DNA of 64,000 bases from Paraescarpia echinospica (GCA_020002185.1 CM034543.1:12305453-12369452); one strand, 5' to 3'. Counted from the first letter of the stretch, positions 26,057-37,531 are shown. Numbers and translations are program-made. The notes: generated by a model not told the origin, from the letters alone.

Positions 26057-26439
26057 GGACATCAATTTTATTTCTTTAGCTCCGATTCATTGCATAGTAA
26101 CTAGTATGTATCCCAACTGTATACTATTTGTATTTGTCATCACATTTTGTGTTTAACTCTTCTTGTAGACTAACACATGTATCGTCACTTTGGTTGAACG
26201 TAACCACATTCTATATGTATCACCATCTCTCCCCCGCTGTGTGGTTATCATCCCTGTGGTGTAACTGTGCGTGTGTGTCCACATTTTGCAGTACCAATAT
26301 CCAGGTGTGGAAATGAATATGTGAGTCTCTTTGTTGACATCATTGCGTAATCCTCGTGTATGTGTCCTATCAATTTGTATTTTCGTTCTCGCTATGTGTG
26401 CATATTCTCGATCTGTGTGTGCATGTTATCTGTTCCCCA

Positions 26440-27490
26440 TTATTGTCATCAGCATCTTGACCACCATTTTCAGCTTCACCGTGTTCATCGTCATTATCAT
26501 AAACGTCATCATCTTATTCAACATCTTCATCATAACTGCTGTCATCATCGTTATCTTTACCACATTCATCGTCTTCATCTCAGTCATCATCTTAACAATT
26601 TATATGCACTACCGTCATTATCTTCTTATGCTTCGTTTTAATTGTTACCATGTTTTTCTTCCTTTTCATTGTCATTCATCATCCTATTCATAATAACCTT
26701 ATTCACTACCATCTTCATCATCATCTTCTGTCGACTGTTCCTTCATCATAATAATCTTCATCATCATATGTCTTCATCATCTTCTGCTCCGTCATCATTG
26801 ACTTCGTCTTCATGATATCCTTCCCTATAATCTTCGTCATCACCTTCACCACCATCATCAACTACAGTTTCTTCGTCATCATTATCTTCATCATAATCGC
26901 CATCATTATCATCACATTCATCTCTATCGTCAACATCATCATCTTCTTCCTTGTCGTCGACTTCATCTTAGTCACCATATGCAACACCGTAATTGTATTA
27001 ACTTATTTTAACTGTCATCATCACATTCATCTTCATTGTTAATATCACCATCGCAATCTTCGTCATCACCATTACAATCACTGACCATCAACATCCTTGT
27101 TTTAATCTTCATCACCATTGTCGTCTTCATCGTCGTTCTCATCATCTTCATCCTTGTATCCATCGACTTCTGCATGAAGTTCATCATCATAGCCATCATC
27201 ATTATCTTTGTCATCTTCATATCCTTCATTAACTTAATCACCATCTTCATCATCTTCTTTCTTTTTCTTTTGTTTCTTTGTCATCATCATATCAGAGTCT
27301 TCATCTTCATCCTTTTAATCTTCGTTACGTCATCATGTTTTTCTTCATCGTCATCTACATTTTCAACATTTTGGTCTTCATCATCGTAATCACTATTGTC
27401 TACATTTTCGTCGTCAACTTCATCCTGATCGTCTTCTTAAAAATCATCTTCAACATAATCCTCATCGTCACATACGTGTTATTTATTTCT
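26440..27490 (+). repeat. Degenerate ATC/TTC trinucleotide-derived tract
   Basis: About 1 kb dominated by TCATCTTC, ATCATC and TTCATC variants. No unit is repeated perfectly for long, so it looks like an ancient, heavily mutated trinucleotide expansion. Since the period is three, it yields long open frames rich in Ile/Phe/Val or Ser/His on plus and Met/Lys/Asp on minus (for example 26331-26693, 27008-27253 and 27036-27389). Those frames are compositional, not genes. The tract ends abruptly at about 27507, where inverted repeat B begins. Confidence 0.85.
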
Positions 27491-27646
27491 TAACATACAC
27501 ACTTTCCGAGGGGGTGGGATTCATAGATTTATGGGGATACATTGTTGGGAAGGAAGATATGTACATGAGAGGTGGCCTCCATCTTAGTGGAAAGGGGCAG
27601 CAGTTTTCTCAGAGAACCTGCTGCGATCTGTTGACAGTGGGACAGG

Positions 27647-28621
27647 TTGTATCTATTTAAACTAGATTCGCAGGGGGGACTCACAGAAAAGCCTGAAAAT
27701 GGAGGCATAGATAAAGACAGCACAAATAAACCAGCAAATAACAGTCTGGAAAACTCTTCTGAAGCTGGATATAAATGTGTTTGTTTAAATGCAAGGAGTA
27801 TAGTAAACAAAAGAAATGAACTAAACATTATGGTAGAAGATATTGACCCTCATATAATAGGTATAACCGAATCCTGGACCACCACCGATATATCAGATGC
27901 TGAATTGGGACTGACAGGATATGTAATGTTTAGAAAAGATAGAATAGGAAGAAAGGGAGGTGGAGTTATTTTATATATTAAAGAATCTATTCAGGCTTAT
28001 GAAATAAAATTAGAAAGAGAAGCAGATTGCGAAGAAGCTGTTTGGTGTAACATAGTTACAGGAAACTCAACGTTAACAGTTGGGTTAGTTTATCGAAGTC
28101 CAAACATAAGCATAGAGGAGAATGAAAAAATACAAAACGCTATAAGGCAAGTAAGCAAACGGGACTGTATTATTATGGGGGATTTTAACCACGGGCATAT
28201 ACAATGTAAATCTCTACAGAGTATGGGGAGTGAGGACCACAAGTTTTAAGTTTTAGTTCAAGATACATTCCTTTCTCAACATGTGCTAGAACCAACCAGG
28301 GGTGAGAATGTGTTAGACATAGTTTTGTCCTCACAGAATGAATTAGTTGACAATGTCAAGATATGTGAGCCACTGGGGAGTAGCGATCACAACCAGATAC
28401 ATTTTACCATCAAAGTAAAATCAGAAAGGAATAGTAAAAAGCAGTATAGGAGAAATGTCCACAAAGGAAGGTATAAGGACATGAGGAAATATTTAGCAAA
28501 GATAGACTGGAATAACACACTGAAAAATAAGACGACAACAGAATGCTGGAATATATTAAAGAGTGAAATTAAGTGCATAGTCGATAAATTTGTACCCTTC
28601 AAAAAACAAGGAAAACGGTAA
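27647..28621 (+). pseudogene. CR1 ORF2 endonuclease domain (left)
   Basis: Two same-frame pieces, 27647-28249 and 28283-28621, are separated by one in-frame TAA. AP-type endonuclease motifs are in order: CVCLNARSIVNKRNEL, then HIIGITESWT with the catalytic Glu, RKGGGVILYIKES, VGLVYRSPN, IIMGDFNH with Asp and Asn, and LGSSDHNQIHFTI with the final catalytic Asp-His. All expected catalytic residues are therefore still readable despite the stop. The enzyme would nick the target site to prime reverse transcription. Confidence 0.9.
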
Positions 28622-28672
28622 AAAAAGAAACACTTATCGAAAGAAGCCATTAGAAAAATTAAATATAAACAA

Positions 28673-30542
28673 ATGATGTGGAAGTCATATAGATGTACTG
28701 GAAATGATGAAGACTACAACAGTTATAAAGAAGCACTTAACCAAGCTACAGCTGAAATTAGAAATTCAAAGAGAAGCTATGAACAACAATTAGCTAGTAA
28801 TATAAAACATGACAGCAAGAGTTTTTATGCGTATGTTCGAAGCAAACAGAAAGTTCCAGATAAGGTCGGTCCTCTAGAAGATAGTGCTGGAAATATAATA
28901 TCAGAGGGATTCTTAATGGCAGAAGACCTGAATGAGTACTTTAGTTCAGTGTTTACCAGGGAAGATATTAGTTCACTGCCTGTACCAGTGGCTAAGTTCA
29001 AGGGGGCAGATTCAGACTATTTAGGACAATTAATTGTAACCCCGGAAATGGTAGCTAAGAAAATAAGGGTTATGAATGATAATAAATCACCTGGTGTGGA
29101 TGGTATTCCACCCAAACTACTATTGGAAATTGTAAAACAAATTAGCATACCGCTTACAACAGTTTTCAACTTGTCATTAGAAGAGGGAGTGGTTCCTTTA
29201 GAATGGAAAGAAGCAAACATTATACCGTTATTCAAAAAAGGTTCGAGAAACAAGTCAGAGAACTATAGACCAGTGGGTTTAACATCAGTGATTTGTAAAT
29301 TATTAGAAACACTTATTAAAGATCACATGGTGGATTTTCTTGTTAAACACTACTTGATTAACTCATCTCAACATGGTTTTTTAAAGCGAGGTCATGCTTA
29401 ACAAATATGTTATGTTTTTTGGAAGACATCACTAAGTGGGTAGATGAGGGATCACCAGTAGATATCGTCTACTTAGATTTTCAAAAAGCTTTCGACAAAG
29501 TACCACATCAAAGATTACTGCTTAAACTAAAGGTCAATGGCATAGGAAATGGTATAATAAACTGGATAGAACAATGGCTGATTGACAGAAGACAACGTGT
29601 AATAGTTGATGGGAGACTTCAAACTGGAAATCGGTATTGAGTGGGGTACCACAGGGATCAGTATTAGGACCTATATTATTCTTAATATATATCAACGATT
29701 TGGATGATGAAATAACAAGCAAGGTGTTGAAATTTGCGGATGATACAAAAGTGTTTAGAAGGATTAAAAGTGATGGAGATAGACAGCATTTACAAGATGA
29801 TCTTGACAGGTTAATCAAATGGTCTGAAAAGTGGCAAATGCTGTTCAATTTTGGGAAATGTAAATGCCTCCACACAGGACATGGGAACGAAGAGGTAGAA
29901 TATACAATGGGGGGTACTGTACTAAGTACTACTGTAAAAGAAAAGGAATTAGGGTTAACCATTAGTGCTGATGTGAAGGTTTCAGAGCAGTGCGGAATTG
30001 CAGCTTCAAAGGGAAATCAAATCCTTGGATTAATTAGGGGAAACATAACGTATAAGGTAAAAGAGCTAATAATACCGCTGTACAAAACAATAGTTAGGCC
30101 TCATTTAGAATATTGGTTTCAAGCGTGGAGGCCATATCGCAGGAAGGACATAGATATGATAGAAAGAGTGCAGAGGAGAGCAACTAAAATGATACCAAAA
30201 CTGAGGGATCTTAGTTACGAAATACGCCTAAAAAAATGCGGTTTAACAACACTAGAGACCAGGAGATTGAGAGGAGATCAGATAGAAGTGTTTAAAATAT
30301 TGAAGGGTTATGAAAATATTGATAGAAATAGTTTGTTCTCAGTTAAGAAAGATAGAAGGACTAGAGGACATGAAGTTACATTAGCAAAGGAGCAGAGTAG
30401 ATTAGATATAAGAAAGTTTTCATTTTCTCAAAGGACTGTAAATGAATGGAATAGATTACTTGCTGATTGTGTGGGTACTAGTAGCGTGAATATGTTTAAA
30501 AATAAAATCGACACATACCTCAGACGGGCGGGATACACATAG
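28673..30542 (+). pseudogene. CR1 ORF2 reverse transcriptase (left)
   Basis: Three pieces in shifted frames. 28673-29401 holds the linker and RT motifs 0-2 (NKSPGVDGIPPKLLLEIV, ENYRPVGLTSVICKLLE). 29407-29640 holds motif A, DIVYLDFQKAFDKVPHQRL, with its catalytic Asp. 29637-30542 holds motif B (SGVPQGSVLGPILFLIYIND), motif C with FADDTKVF, and the thumb and C-terminal region ending LRRAGYT. Frameshifts lie between pieces near 29395 and 29620. The right copy differs by single residues: P/Q in KVxDKVG, W/C in EYxFQ, I/L in DMxERV, and T/A in CVGxSS. Confidence 0.93.
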
Positions 30543-31123
30543 ATAAAAGGGTCGGACTCTCGATAAGCCAAAGGGCTTCCTTGTCCACCTGCCACCTAGA
30601 GTTAATTCTCTGGGTGGCAATCTTGTTAAGTCTTGTTAAACTAATGGATTTGTCCAGCAAGAGCACGCCTAGAAATACAGCTGGATCGGTCACTTTGATT
30701 TCTCCGTCAGCAAAATCAGTCTATTTTCACTAAAGAAGAAAACTCAAATTTGTGTGTTATCTATATCATTAGCATGTTTGTGATCTGTATTCGATTTTAC
30801 TGAGTGGCACACTCTGTGGGGCACACAGTGCGGTGAGTTTGAATATTGATTCTTTCTCGTGTTGTCGCCTTACCGATATTTACTGGCACTGTCGCGACCT
30901 AATTTCTTTTGTTCGAAATTCGACTGGTGTTGTCAATGGCGGGCACCCCAGGGTCCGAATAGGCACGTAGGCCCATTTTCTCACCCAAACATGTTATATT
31001 CGTGGGTGACTGTTTCGAGACACGATTCTCACAGTATTACAGCCGTCACGACATTATTCATTGTGGTATCCGCCGTGAGATGGTTAAGTTCTCGAGTTTT
31101 GTCATGTATTATACATTTCACAG

Positions 31124-31650
31124 TTGGAATTGCACCTCCGTGCGGTCTGTTTTGGGTTATTTTCTAGATTTGAGATGCCACAAAGGAAGCGACATATTGC
31201 GCCATACTGTTGTCGCCTTTGCAATGGGAATACCGGACGTGGCAGCTGTCGCAAGCGGCCGTCCTGTGACACGTCGCCATGGGGCCATCAGCGATACTGT
31301 CACCAGTGCTTCCGAGCCAGATCCCATCTTTGCCGCGGCAGGCGCCATTGTGACAGCAGTGATTGCGAAACTGGAAGCATAAGTTCGTTTTCTGCCAGCC
31401 ACAATGCACGGCAGTTGACCGGAACTTCCTCTGGACGGTGAGGTTGCTCAGCCAGTCGACGAACTGGACTCGTTTCCGCCATTACAGCCAGTGAGTGATA
31501 GGGCCGATGACGTTATGCATGTGCTAGGGGGAGCATTTCCACCCCAATCAACAAGTAAAATTTTCCTAAACCGATCACTAGGGGGCAATCGCCTTATTGA
31601 AATGAAGCAAAAGATTTGGAAGAGGGACTTAATTAATATCCTCATGTTGC
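31124..31650 (+). pseudogene. DIRS-like Gag-type ORF (left)
   Basis: The frame 31124-31441 starts MPQRKR after a leader and is unusually rich in Cys, His and Arg (CCRLCNGNTGRGSCRKRPSC, then HQRYCHQCFRARSHLCRGRR). That suggests a nucleic-acid-binding knuckle region, although no standard zinc-knuckle spacing is exact. After a stop it continues in another frame, ending in LIEMKQKIWKRDLINI, which resembles the I/L-K-x-K-I-W block near the end of DIRS/Ngaro Gag proteins. Antisense frames across it are shadows. Gag assignment is by position and this last block only. The right copy differs at N/I in SHxARQL and at D/A in a second frame. Confidence 0.45.
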
Positions 31651-31663
31651 TCTGTATTCCAAA

Positions 31664-32626
31664 ATCATAACTTGGATTATCACCTTTATGCAGATGGCAC
31701 ACATATTTACATTTCCTTGGCCATGCGCGATACAAGTCACTCATTAAACCGACTCAACGAGTGTCTCCAAGATGTTTCCTTATGGATGACCGACAGCAAA
31801 TTAAAGTTAAATGCAGACACAAATGAATTTATCATCTTTGGTACTCCAATGCAGTGAGTCAAAATATCACACCAGCATCATCAGCACGGAATCTAGGAGT
31901 GACTTTTGATTGCGACTTCAATTTCAGACAACACATATCTCAAACGTGCCGTTGCTGTTTTTATCATATCCATGATCTTCGCCGCATTTGCCGATATATA
32001 TGTCGCTTTCTGTCGCTAAGACTATCGTAACAGCTTTTGTTAGCTGCATATTAGATTATTGCTATTCCCTCCTTCATAATATTGCTATCAAGGATATTAC
32101 AAAATTGTAGGGTAGTCACACAATCTCTTTGATTTTCCTGCTCAAGGCCACTTCTAAAATCAATGCATTGGCTCCCCGTGCGATATCGCATTATGTTTAA
32201 GATATGTACGATCATTTACCAAGCCCATTCATCCAAACAACCTAGTTATTTACACTCAATGCTCAAACCAGCTAGACAAGCCAGACAACTTCGGTCGTCT
32301 AGTTCGAAGTTGCTATCTGTTCCTGGAGTTAAGACAAAGGCTGGAACTCGAGCTTTTGCAGTTGCCGCGCCAACTATATGGAATTCGCTTCCCGTTAATG
32401 TTAAATCAGCAGAAACTATTGTTACATTTCGTCGCCACCTGAAAACCTATCTTTTCAATATCGCCTATCCTCCTTAGCTTCTTAGCACATCCATCCATTT
32501 GTTGACGACTTTCGCCTAGCACACGAGTACGATAATACTTAATCCTTTGGTTTTGGTGCGCCACTGAGCTCGGATTGTCTGAGAATATTGGCGCGTTAGA
32601 AGTGATTTATTATTATTATTATTAAA
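31664..32626 (+). mobile_element. L2-like LINE fragment inserted in DIRS-like element (left)
   Basis: A 5'-truncated LINE beginning at the RT catalytic box (YHLYADGTHIYIS, where the second Asp of YADD is Gly). It runs through WMTDSKLKLNADT, LHWLPVRYRIMFKI-like sequence (32163-32477) and the terminal APTIWNSLPVNV block. Then follow the 3' hairpin region gcgccactgagctcgg at about 32558 and a (TTA)n tail ending at about 32624. 3' microsatellite tails are typical of L2-like LINEs. It is related to the LINE copies of inverted repeat A. Frameshifts near 31857 and 32110 make it inactive. Confidence 0.85.
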
Positions 32627-33307
32627 TTATGATGAGCAGGAAGCAACCATTCTTCTCAACGGGTTCACACTGGGGTTCTCCCTTCACTATGACGGTCCAC
32701 AATAATTACGTATGGCTGAATCACCAATCTGCCATCTGGGCTGATTATACAGTTGACGGTAAACTAACGAAAGAAATGTTGCTAGGACGAGTAGCAGGTC
32801 CCTTTATCGAGTCTCCATTCCCAAATTGTAAGTCATCTCCCCTTGGTTTAGTACCGAAACACGACCCAGGTAAATTCAGGCTGATTCATGAGTTAACTTC
32901 CCACGAGGTGACTCCGTCAGTGGGTAGCTAGGAAATGGCACATATCGTTTTCATCGTCCGACATAACGCTACTTGAGCTGTATCCGTCTGTGTCGGTTAC
33001 TGCGATGTTTGGATGCTATCTAGCTAAAAACTGCATTCTCTTCATGACTGACAACGCTGGGGTTGTCAAGATAGTCAACAAGTTTAGTTCCAGAAATCGG
33101 CGAATCATGAAGCTGGTGCGAATGTTAGTACTATTCTGTATGAAGTGTAACATTTTATTCCGTTGTCAACATGTTCCAGGTCTACAGAATATCATTGCTG
33201 ATCACCTGTCTCGCTTTCAGATAGACGAGGCAAAACGTGCAGCAGGGTGGCTAGAAGCCGAACCAACAGTAATGGCACAGTCACTGAGGCCCGAAATGAT
33301 GCTAGAT
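32627..33307 (+). pseudogene. DIRS-like RT start and RNase H (left)
   Basis: After the LINE the element resumes with DEQEATILLNGFTLGFSLHY in one frame. The next frame (32629-32931) gives LGRVAGPFIESPFPNCKSSP and HDPGKFRLIHELTSHEVTPS, the first RT blocks of DIRS-type elements. The palm motifs are then absent. RNase H follows: LLELYP (Glu), LFMTDNAGVVKIVNKFSSRN (Asp) and IIADHLSRF (Asp) are the expected acidic catalytic positions. The deletion between them is shared with the right arm. The right copy has a 10-bp deletion in NCKSSPLGLVP and R/Q at NxRIMK. Confidence 0.8.
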
Positions 33308-33343
33308 TAGAACGCGATTTGATTAGATCCAACTACAAGAGCT

Positions 33344-34202
33344 TTGTACCGTTACAGTGCCGGTAGGCTCAAACATTATTTCGAAATGCGTGCACTCTGT
33401 ACCAAAACAATACCTCTGTCACAAATCCATCTCGCAGGTTTCATCACGCACATGTATGCGGCACAGTATGCAGCATCAACCATTGTATCTGCTGTTCCGT
33501 CATTATATTTCAGTCATAAGATTATCGACTTGCTAGATCCAGCGGAAAGCTTTTATATTAAAAAGCTAACGATCGGGGTTCAAAAGAACGCGGCGTCAGT
33601 AGACACAAGGCGCCCAATTGATCTCCCCCCATGCTCGCTCAGCTGGTAACGGCAACACAGGTTGTTATACCTGACAGGTTTTTATAATGCTGCATAGCTG
33701 CTATGTTTATGTTAGCATTTCGTTGATTCTTGCGAATCGGGGAAATTACCTGGCGTCCAGGTGGACGTATACAGGATCTTGTACAGTTGAATGATCTCAA
33801 ATTTGGGTCAGGACCACACATAAATTCCTTGCAGCTTACTATACGCCAGTATAAGCACCACAAGGCCAACAGGCCTGTTGTCCTTGAAATTTAATCACAA
33901 TCTCAGCATTGTCCTATCCCTGTCATCAAACGATGCCTCCGGGCTCGGAGTTCCACACGTGGCCCTCTCATCTGTTTTGCAGATAAAACGGTAATACATG
34001 CATTATTTTTCGACAATCAGCTGGCAGCCTGCCTGGCACATGGGGGTTATGACACCAAACTGTACAAAGGTCATTCCTTCCGAATTGGGACAGCGACGAC
34101 GGCTGCTTCGAAGGGATTTATAGATATACAGATTAAAAAAATGGGTAAATGGAAATCTACTGCTTTTGATCGATACATTCGCATTCCAATGATGCAATCT
34201 TA
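33344..34202 (+). pseudogene. DIRS-like tyrosine recombinase (left)
   Basis: Core-binding part at 33344-33649 (FITHMYAAQYAASTIVSAVP, LLDPAESFYIKKLTIGVQKN). Catalytic domain in another frame: Arg in LRIGEITWRPGG (codon at 33733), then HSFRIGTATTAASKGF (His codon at 34072, Arg at 34081), KKMGKWKSTAFDRYIRIP with the nucleophilic Tyr codon at 34174, and a stop at about 34200. The Arg-His-Arg-Tyr set is thus complete. The ORF is broken by a frameshift near 33640 and one in-frame TAA at 33892, so the copy is inactive. The recombinase of such elements inserts circular DNA. The 1-bp difference from the right copy lies near the frameshift. Confidence 0.85.
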
Positions 34203-34471
34203 ATGTACATCTCTTTCAGGCTAAATGCCCTGGGGCCGGTTTCATGAAGTGTACTTAAACTACGCAATTGCTGAACGTTACGCATTTGCGTAAACTCCTG
34301 TTTGTGTATCTAAGTATTTGCATAAAAATAAATAAGTCCGGTTTCATGGAGCTTGTCTTACCTATTTCTTAGCTAAGACGAGCGTAAAGCTGTCACGTAT
34401 TTAGATGAATGGTTATCAGTGGGTATTCCCCGGAATTCCCCTTCCCATAGTTCTGTGTAAACATCGTAACC

Positions 34472-34840
34472 GTGATTGCTTCCGTCGGCGTCTTGTTTAT
34501 CAACACTGCAGACGACAACGTGGAAATAGCACGGGAAAATGTGAATCGCGAGCAGAAAGAAAATTTTGCCCACGACGAAATTGCCTGCTTACTTGAGCAA
34601 TATTCGGAGCATGCCTCCCCACTACAGTGCAAGCTGAGCAATACTGTCACAAATCTGCGAAAGAAGCATATTTGGGACAGTACTGCTTCGGCAATTATTT
34701 CGCGGGGAAACAATTGGCGGACCGTGGCCGAGTTGAAGAAGAAGTGGGCGGATATGAAAAGCTCCTGCCTACGCATCGTCTCCGCACGCCACAATCCCAA
34801 GACTGGAGGGGGTAAAAAGAAAAAAGAGCCGTGGTGTGTA
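34472..34840 (+). pseudogene. Myb/SANT-like protein of Harbinger (left)
   Basis: The frame contains FAHDEIACLLEQYSEHASPL, KLSNTVTNLRKKHIWDSTAS, NNWRTVAELKKKWADMKSS and the basic tail KTGGGKKKKEPW. This matches the Myb/SANT-like domain of the accessory protein that recruits Harbinger nuclease to transposon ends: a trihelix with conserved W residues in helix 2 and in KKKW. The frame stays open up to the TG tract, which then encodes an artificial Cys/Val run, so the natural C-terminus is lost or lies beyond an intron. The Met at 34472 is the first in this frame but is not certain. The right copy at 38054-37695 encodes the same protein. Confidence 0.8.
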
Positions 34841-34875
34841 GATATAATTATCAACATACTGGGAATCAACACACA

Positions 34876-35069
<194 letters not shown>

Positions 35070-35726
35070 AAATTATGAACTTATTCTTTTGGTATTACAT
35101 ATGAATTAATTTGTCATGAAGGTCTATGATAGCTTATTATATTCTATCTCCACAGAAAAGAAATAACATGTTTTTGTTGAACATAATAACAGTGTAATGT
35201 TGCAAGCAAAAAAACATAATGCAATAATATTGCATCGCATTTTTATAGGTAATCAGTCAACAAATGTGCATGTACAAGTGAAGGACGCGTCGAAGTTGAT
35301 ATAACCGGCAACATTATACTTTGATTATTAAAAACGTAACATACAGCTGTATAACACTAGCCGATATACCCCGGCCTATGAAAAAGGCAGTCGCCAGCGC
35401 TGAAACTGTTTTGAAATTGTGACCCCCACCCGAGATTCCCATTCCCCGAACGACTGCTGGCGAGGTGGTGGCGTCAACTCCTCCTTATTATAAGCCTTTG
35501 ATAAGGGGTAATATTAGTCCATGCATTTATTGAAAGTATGCTTTATATTCCGAAGTATTATGTAACTAGCATGTCGTTGTTGTCATCGGCTATTTGTTTG
35601 TGAAGTGTTTTGTTATGCCAGTGCCAAAGTTACTTTCAGGCCAACATGTTGATTTTTTTTCATAACTGTATTTATTCATTGCAAGACATACTTTAAGTTA
35701 AAAGAAACTTAACCAATTAATAAATA

Positions 35727-35966
35727 TTAGTACCCGCTGAAATACCGCTGTACCAGTCTGTCTCCTGTCGCTCTGCCTGATACTGTGGGAGCACCTCCGT
35801 TGTCATTATTGTTGTCTCCGTCGTTCTGGTCATCATCAGGCTGTTCGGGAACCGGTACCCTCAGGCTGACGGCGATGTTGTGTAGCACAATGCAGCATAT
35901 GGTTATCTGGCATGCCTTTGCTGGCTCGTACATAAGAGAAACTGTACATTTACACACATTGCTCAA
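35727..35966 (-). pseudogene. Harbinger nuclease C-terminal fragment (left)
   Basis: The minus-strand frame reads YEPAKACQITICCIVLHNIA, then an acidic Asp/Asn-rich loop, then RATGDRLVQRYFSGY and a stop. The C-I-V-L-H-N-(I/M) block and the terminal R-D-x-L-x-x-x-(Y/F)-F are hallmarks of the C-terminal end of Harbinger/HARBI1-type DDE nucleases. The catalytic Asp and Glu residues lie upstream in intact proteins and are missing here, because the arm ends at 35977. It differs from the right copy at G/R in ATxDRL and N/T in the acidic loop. Confidence 0.8.
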
Positions 35967-35977
35967 TAATAGCCAGT

Positions 35978-36624
35978 GTCGCTGCAGATATGGTGGGGGG
36001 TCAACACCACATGACCACTAGGCCTATATTTTTGTTATAACTACAAATACGTAGCATGGTATAGTTATGAGGAGGTGCACGTTATATATACAACTACTCC
36101 ACCTTCATAAACAAATCCAACTACACCCACCCAGTGATATATCTAACTGCACCCCCCTGACGCCCATCCAAAAGAATTTCCAACCCGTATGCTTGGTCTG
36201 GTCAAACTGAACTATTAATTTTTGTCTCAGCGGGTTTATGCAAAAACGAGTGTAGCATCTCAAACCATATGGACATCGGCTGTAATGTATTACGAGTGTA
36301 ATGTATGAAAACAAGACGAGGTGAAAGAAATCAGTATAGTATACCCTTGTACATGCACGTAAATACATAGATCATTATTGCCTGCCCCCGTTCATGATTA
36401 TGGCTAACGATCATTGCATGTTGCGTCTCTGAGCTCAGAATACTTGGGGGACAGGAGCTTTAAAAATGCATTATTATTATTATTAGAATACTTCCCACTA
36501 GTCCAAACGCAGAACTATTGTATTGTATATTTGAAGGTGCTACGATCTTTAAACTTGTTTAATGTTGCTAGAGAAATTGACTAATATATTTATTGTAATA
36601 AACTTATTTTGTCACTGACTCGAA
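35978..36624. other. Central spacer of inverted repeat B
   Basis: 647 bp that is not inverted-repeated. No gene is recognised. 36421-36486 is the 3' end of an L2-like LINE (ctgagctcagaatacttggg followed by a TTA tail), like the tails at about 5290 and 32560. The nuclease frames from both arms run into this spacer and lose similarity at once. Confidence 0.7.
36421..36486 (+). mobile_element. L2-like LINE 3' end with TTA tail
   Basis: A severely 5'-truncated copy: only the terminal hairpin region and the TTA microsatellite remain. It shows that this LINE family also inserted near the centre of the palindrome. Confidence 0.5.
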
Positions 36625-36875
36625 ACTGGCTATTATTGAGCAATGTGTGTAAATGTACAGTTTCTCTTATGTACGAGCCAGCAAAGGCATGCCAGATTAC
36701 CATATGCTGCATTGTGCTACACAACATCGCCGTCAGCCTGAGGGTACCGGTTCCCGAACAGCCTGATGATGACCAGAACGACGGAGACAACACTAATGAC
36801 AACGGAGGTGCTCCCACAGTATCAGGCAGAGCGACACGAGACAGACTGGTACAGCGGTATTTCAGCGGGTACTAA
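36625..36875 (+). pseudogene. Harbinger nuclease C-terminal fragment (right)
   Basis: Same C-terminal DDE-nuclease end as the left copy (ICCIVLHNIA, RATRDRLVQRYF), in the opposite orientation. The frame upstream of the arm edge (36609-36624) belongs to the spacer and does not continue the protein. The two fragments point away from each other across the spacer. Confidence 0.8.
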
Positions 36876-37531
36876 TATTTATTAATTGGTTAAGTTTCTT
36901 TTAACTTAAAGTATGTCTTGCAATGAATCAATACAGTTATGAAAAAAAATCAACATGTTGGCCTGAAAGTAACTTTGGCACTGGCATAACAAAGCACTTC
37001 ACAAACAAATAGCCGATGACAACAACGACATGCTAGTTACATAATACTTCGGAATATAAAGCATACTTTCAATAAATGCATGGACTAATATTACCCCTTA
37101 TCAAAGGCTTATAATAAGGAGGAGTTGACGCCACCACCTCGCCAGCAGTCGTTCGGGGAATGGGAATCTCGGGTGGGGGTCACAATTTCAAAACAGTTTC
37201 AGCGCTGGCGACTGCCTTTTTCATAGGCCGGGGTATATCGGCTAGTGTTATACAGCTGTATGTTACGTTTTTAATAATCAAAGTATAATGTTGCCGGTTA
37301 TATCAACTTCGACGCGTCCTTCACTTGTACATGCACATTTGTTGACTGATTACCTATAAAAATGCGATGCAATATTATTGCATTATGTTTTTTTGCTTGC
37401 AACATTACACTGTTATTATGTTCAACAAAAACATGTTATTTCTTTTCTGTGGAGATAGAATATAATAAGCTATCATAGACCTTCATGAAAATTAATTCAT
37501 ATGTAATACCAAAAGAATAAGTTCATAATTT

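Larger units (their letters stand above)
27508..30643 (+). mobile_element. CR1 LINE, left copy, cut at 5' end by arm boundary
   Basis: It starts mid-way through the SGNH-type ORF1 (the arm edge), then carries ORF2 endonuclease (27750-28440), linker, RT (28880-30100), C-terminal region to 30542, and a 3' end with the terminal cttgttaa near-repeats at about 30620-30643. In-frame stops follow HKF (28247-28249) and GKR (28619-28621). Frameshifts lie near 29395 and 29620. The same lesions occur in the right copy. Autonomous CR1 elements need an intact ORF2, so this copy is dead. Confidence 0.93.
30644..34231 (+). mobile_element. DIRS-like tyrosine-recombinase retrotransposon, left copy
   Basis: Order: a Gag-like region (about 31000-31640), an L2-like insertion (31664-32626), the start of an RT domain, RNase H (32930-33307), and a tyrosine recombinase (33344-34202). 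RT-RNase H-recombinase is the arrangement of DIRS/Ngaro-type elements, which integrate by recombinase and lack LTR integrase. Most of the RT (palm motifs A-C) is missing: the frame jumps from the first RT block straight to RNase H. Terminal repeats were not identified, so the outer limits are set by the neighbouring elements. Confidence 0.75.

Noticed and set aside
26331..27493. Possible multi-pass membrane proteins (Ile/Phe/Val-rich frames)
   Set aside because: The composition follows directly from ATC/TTC repeats; frames exist on both strands and have no family features.
34393..34872. 159-codon minus-strand ORF, repeated at 37654-38133
   Set aside because: Antisense shadow of the Myb/SANT-like Harbinger protein.
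36105..36368. 87-codon ORF in the palindrome spacer
   Set aside because: No motif, AT-rich context, and repetitive aactacaccc-type sequence explains the residues.
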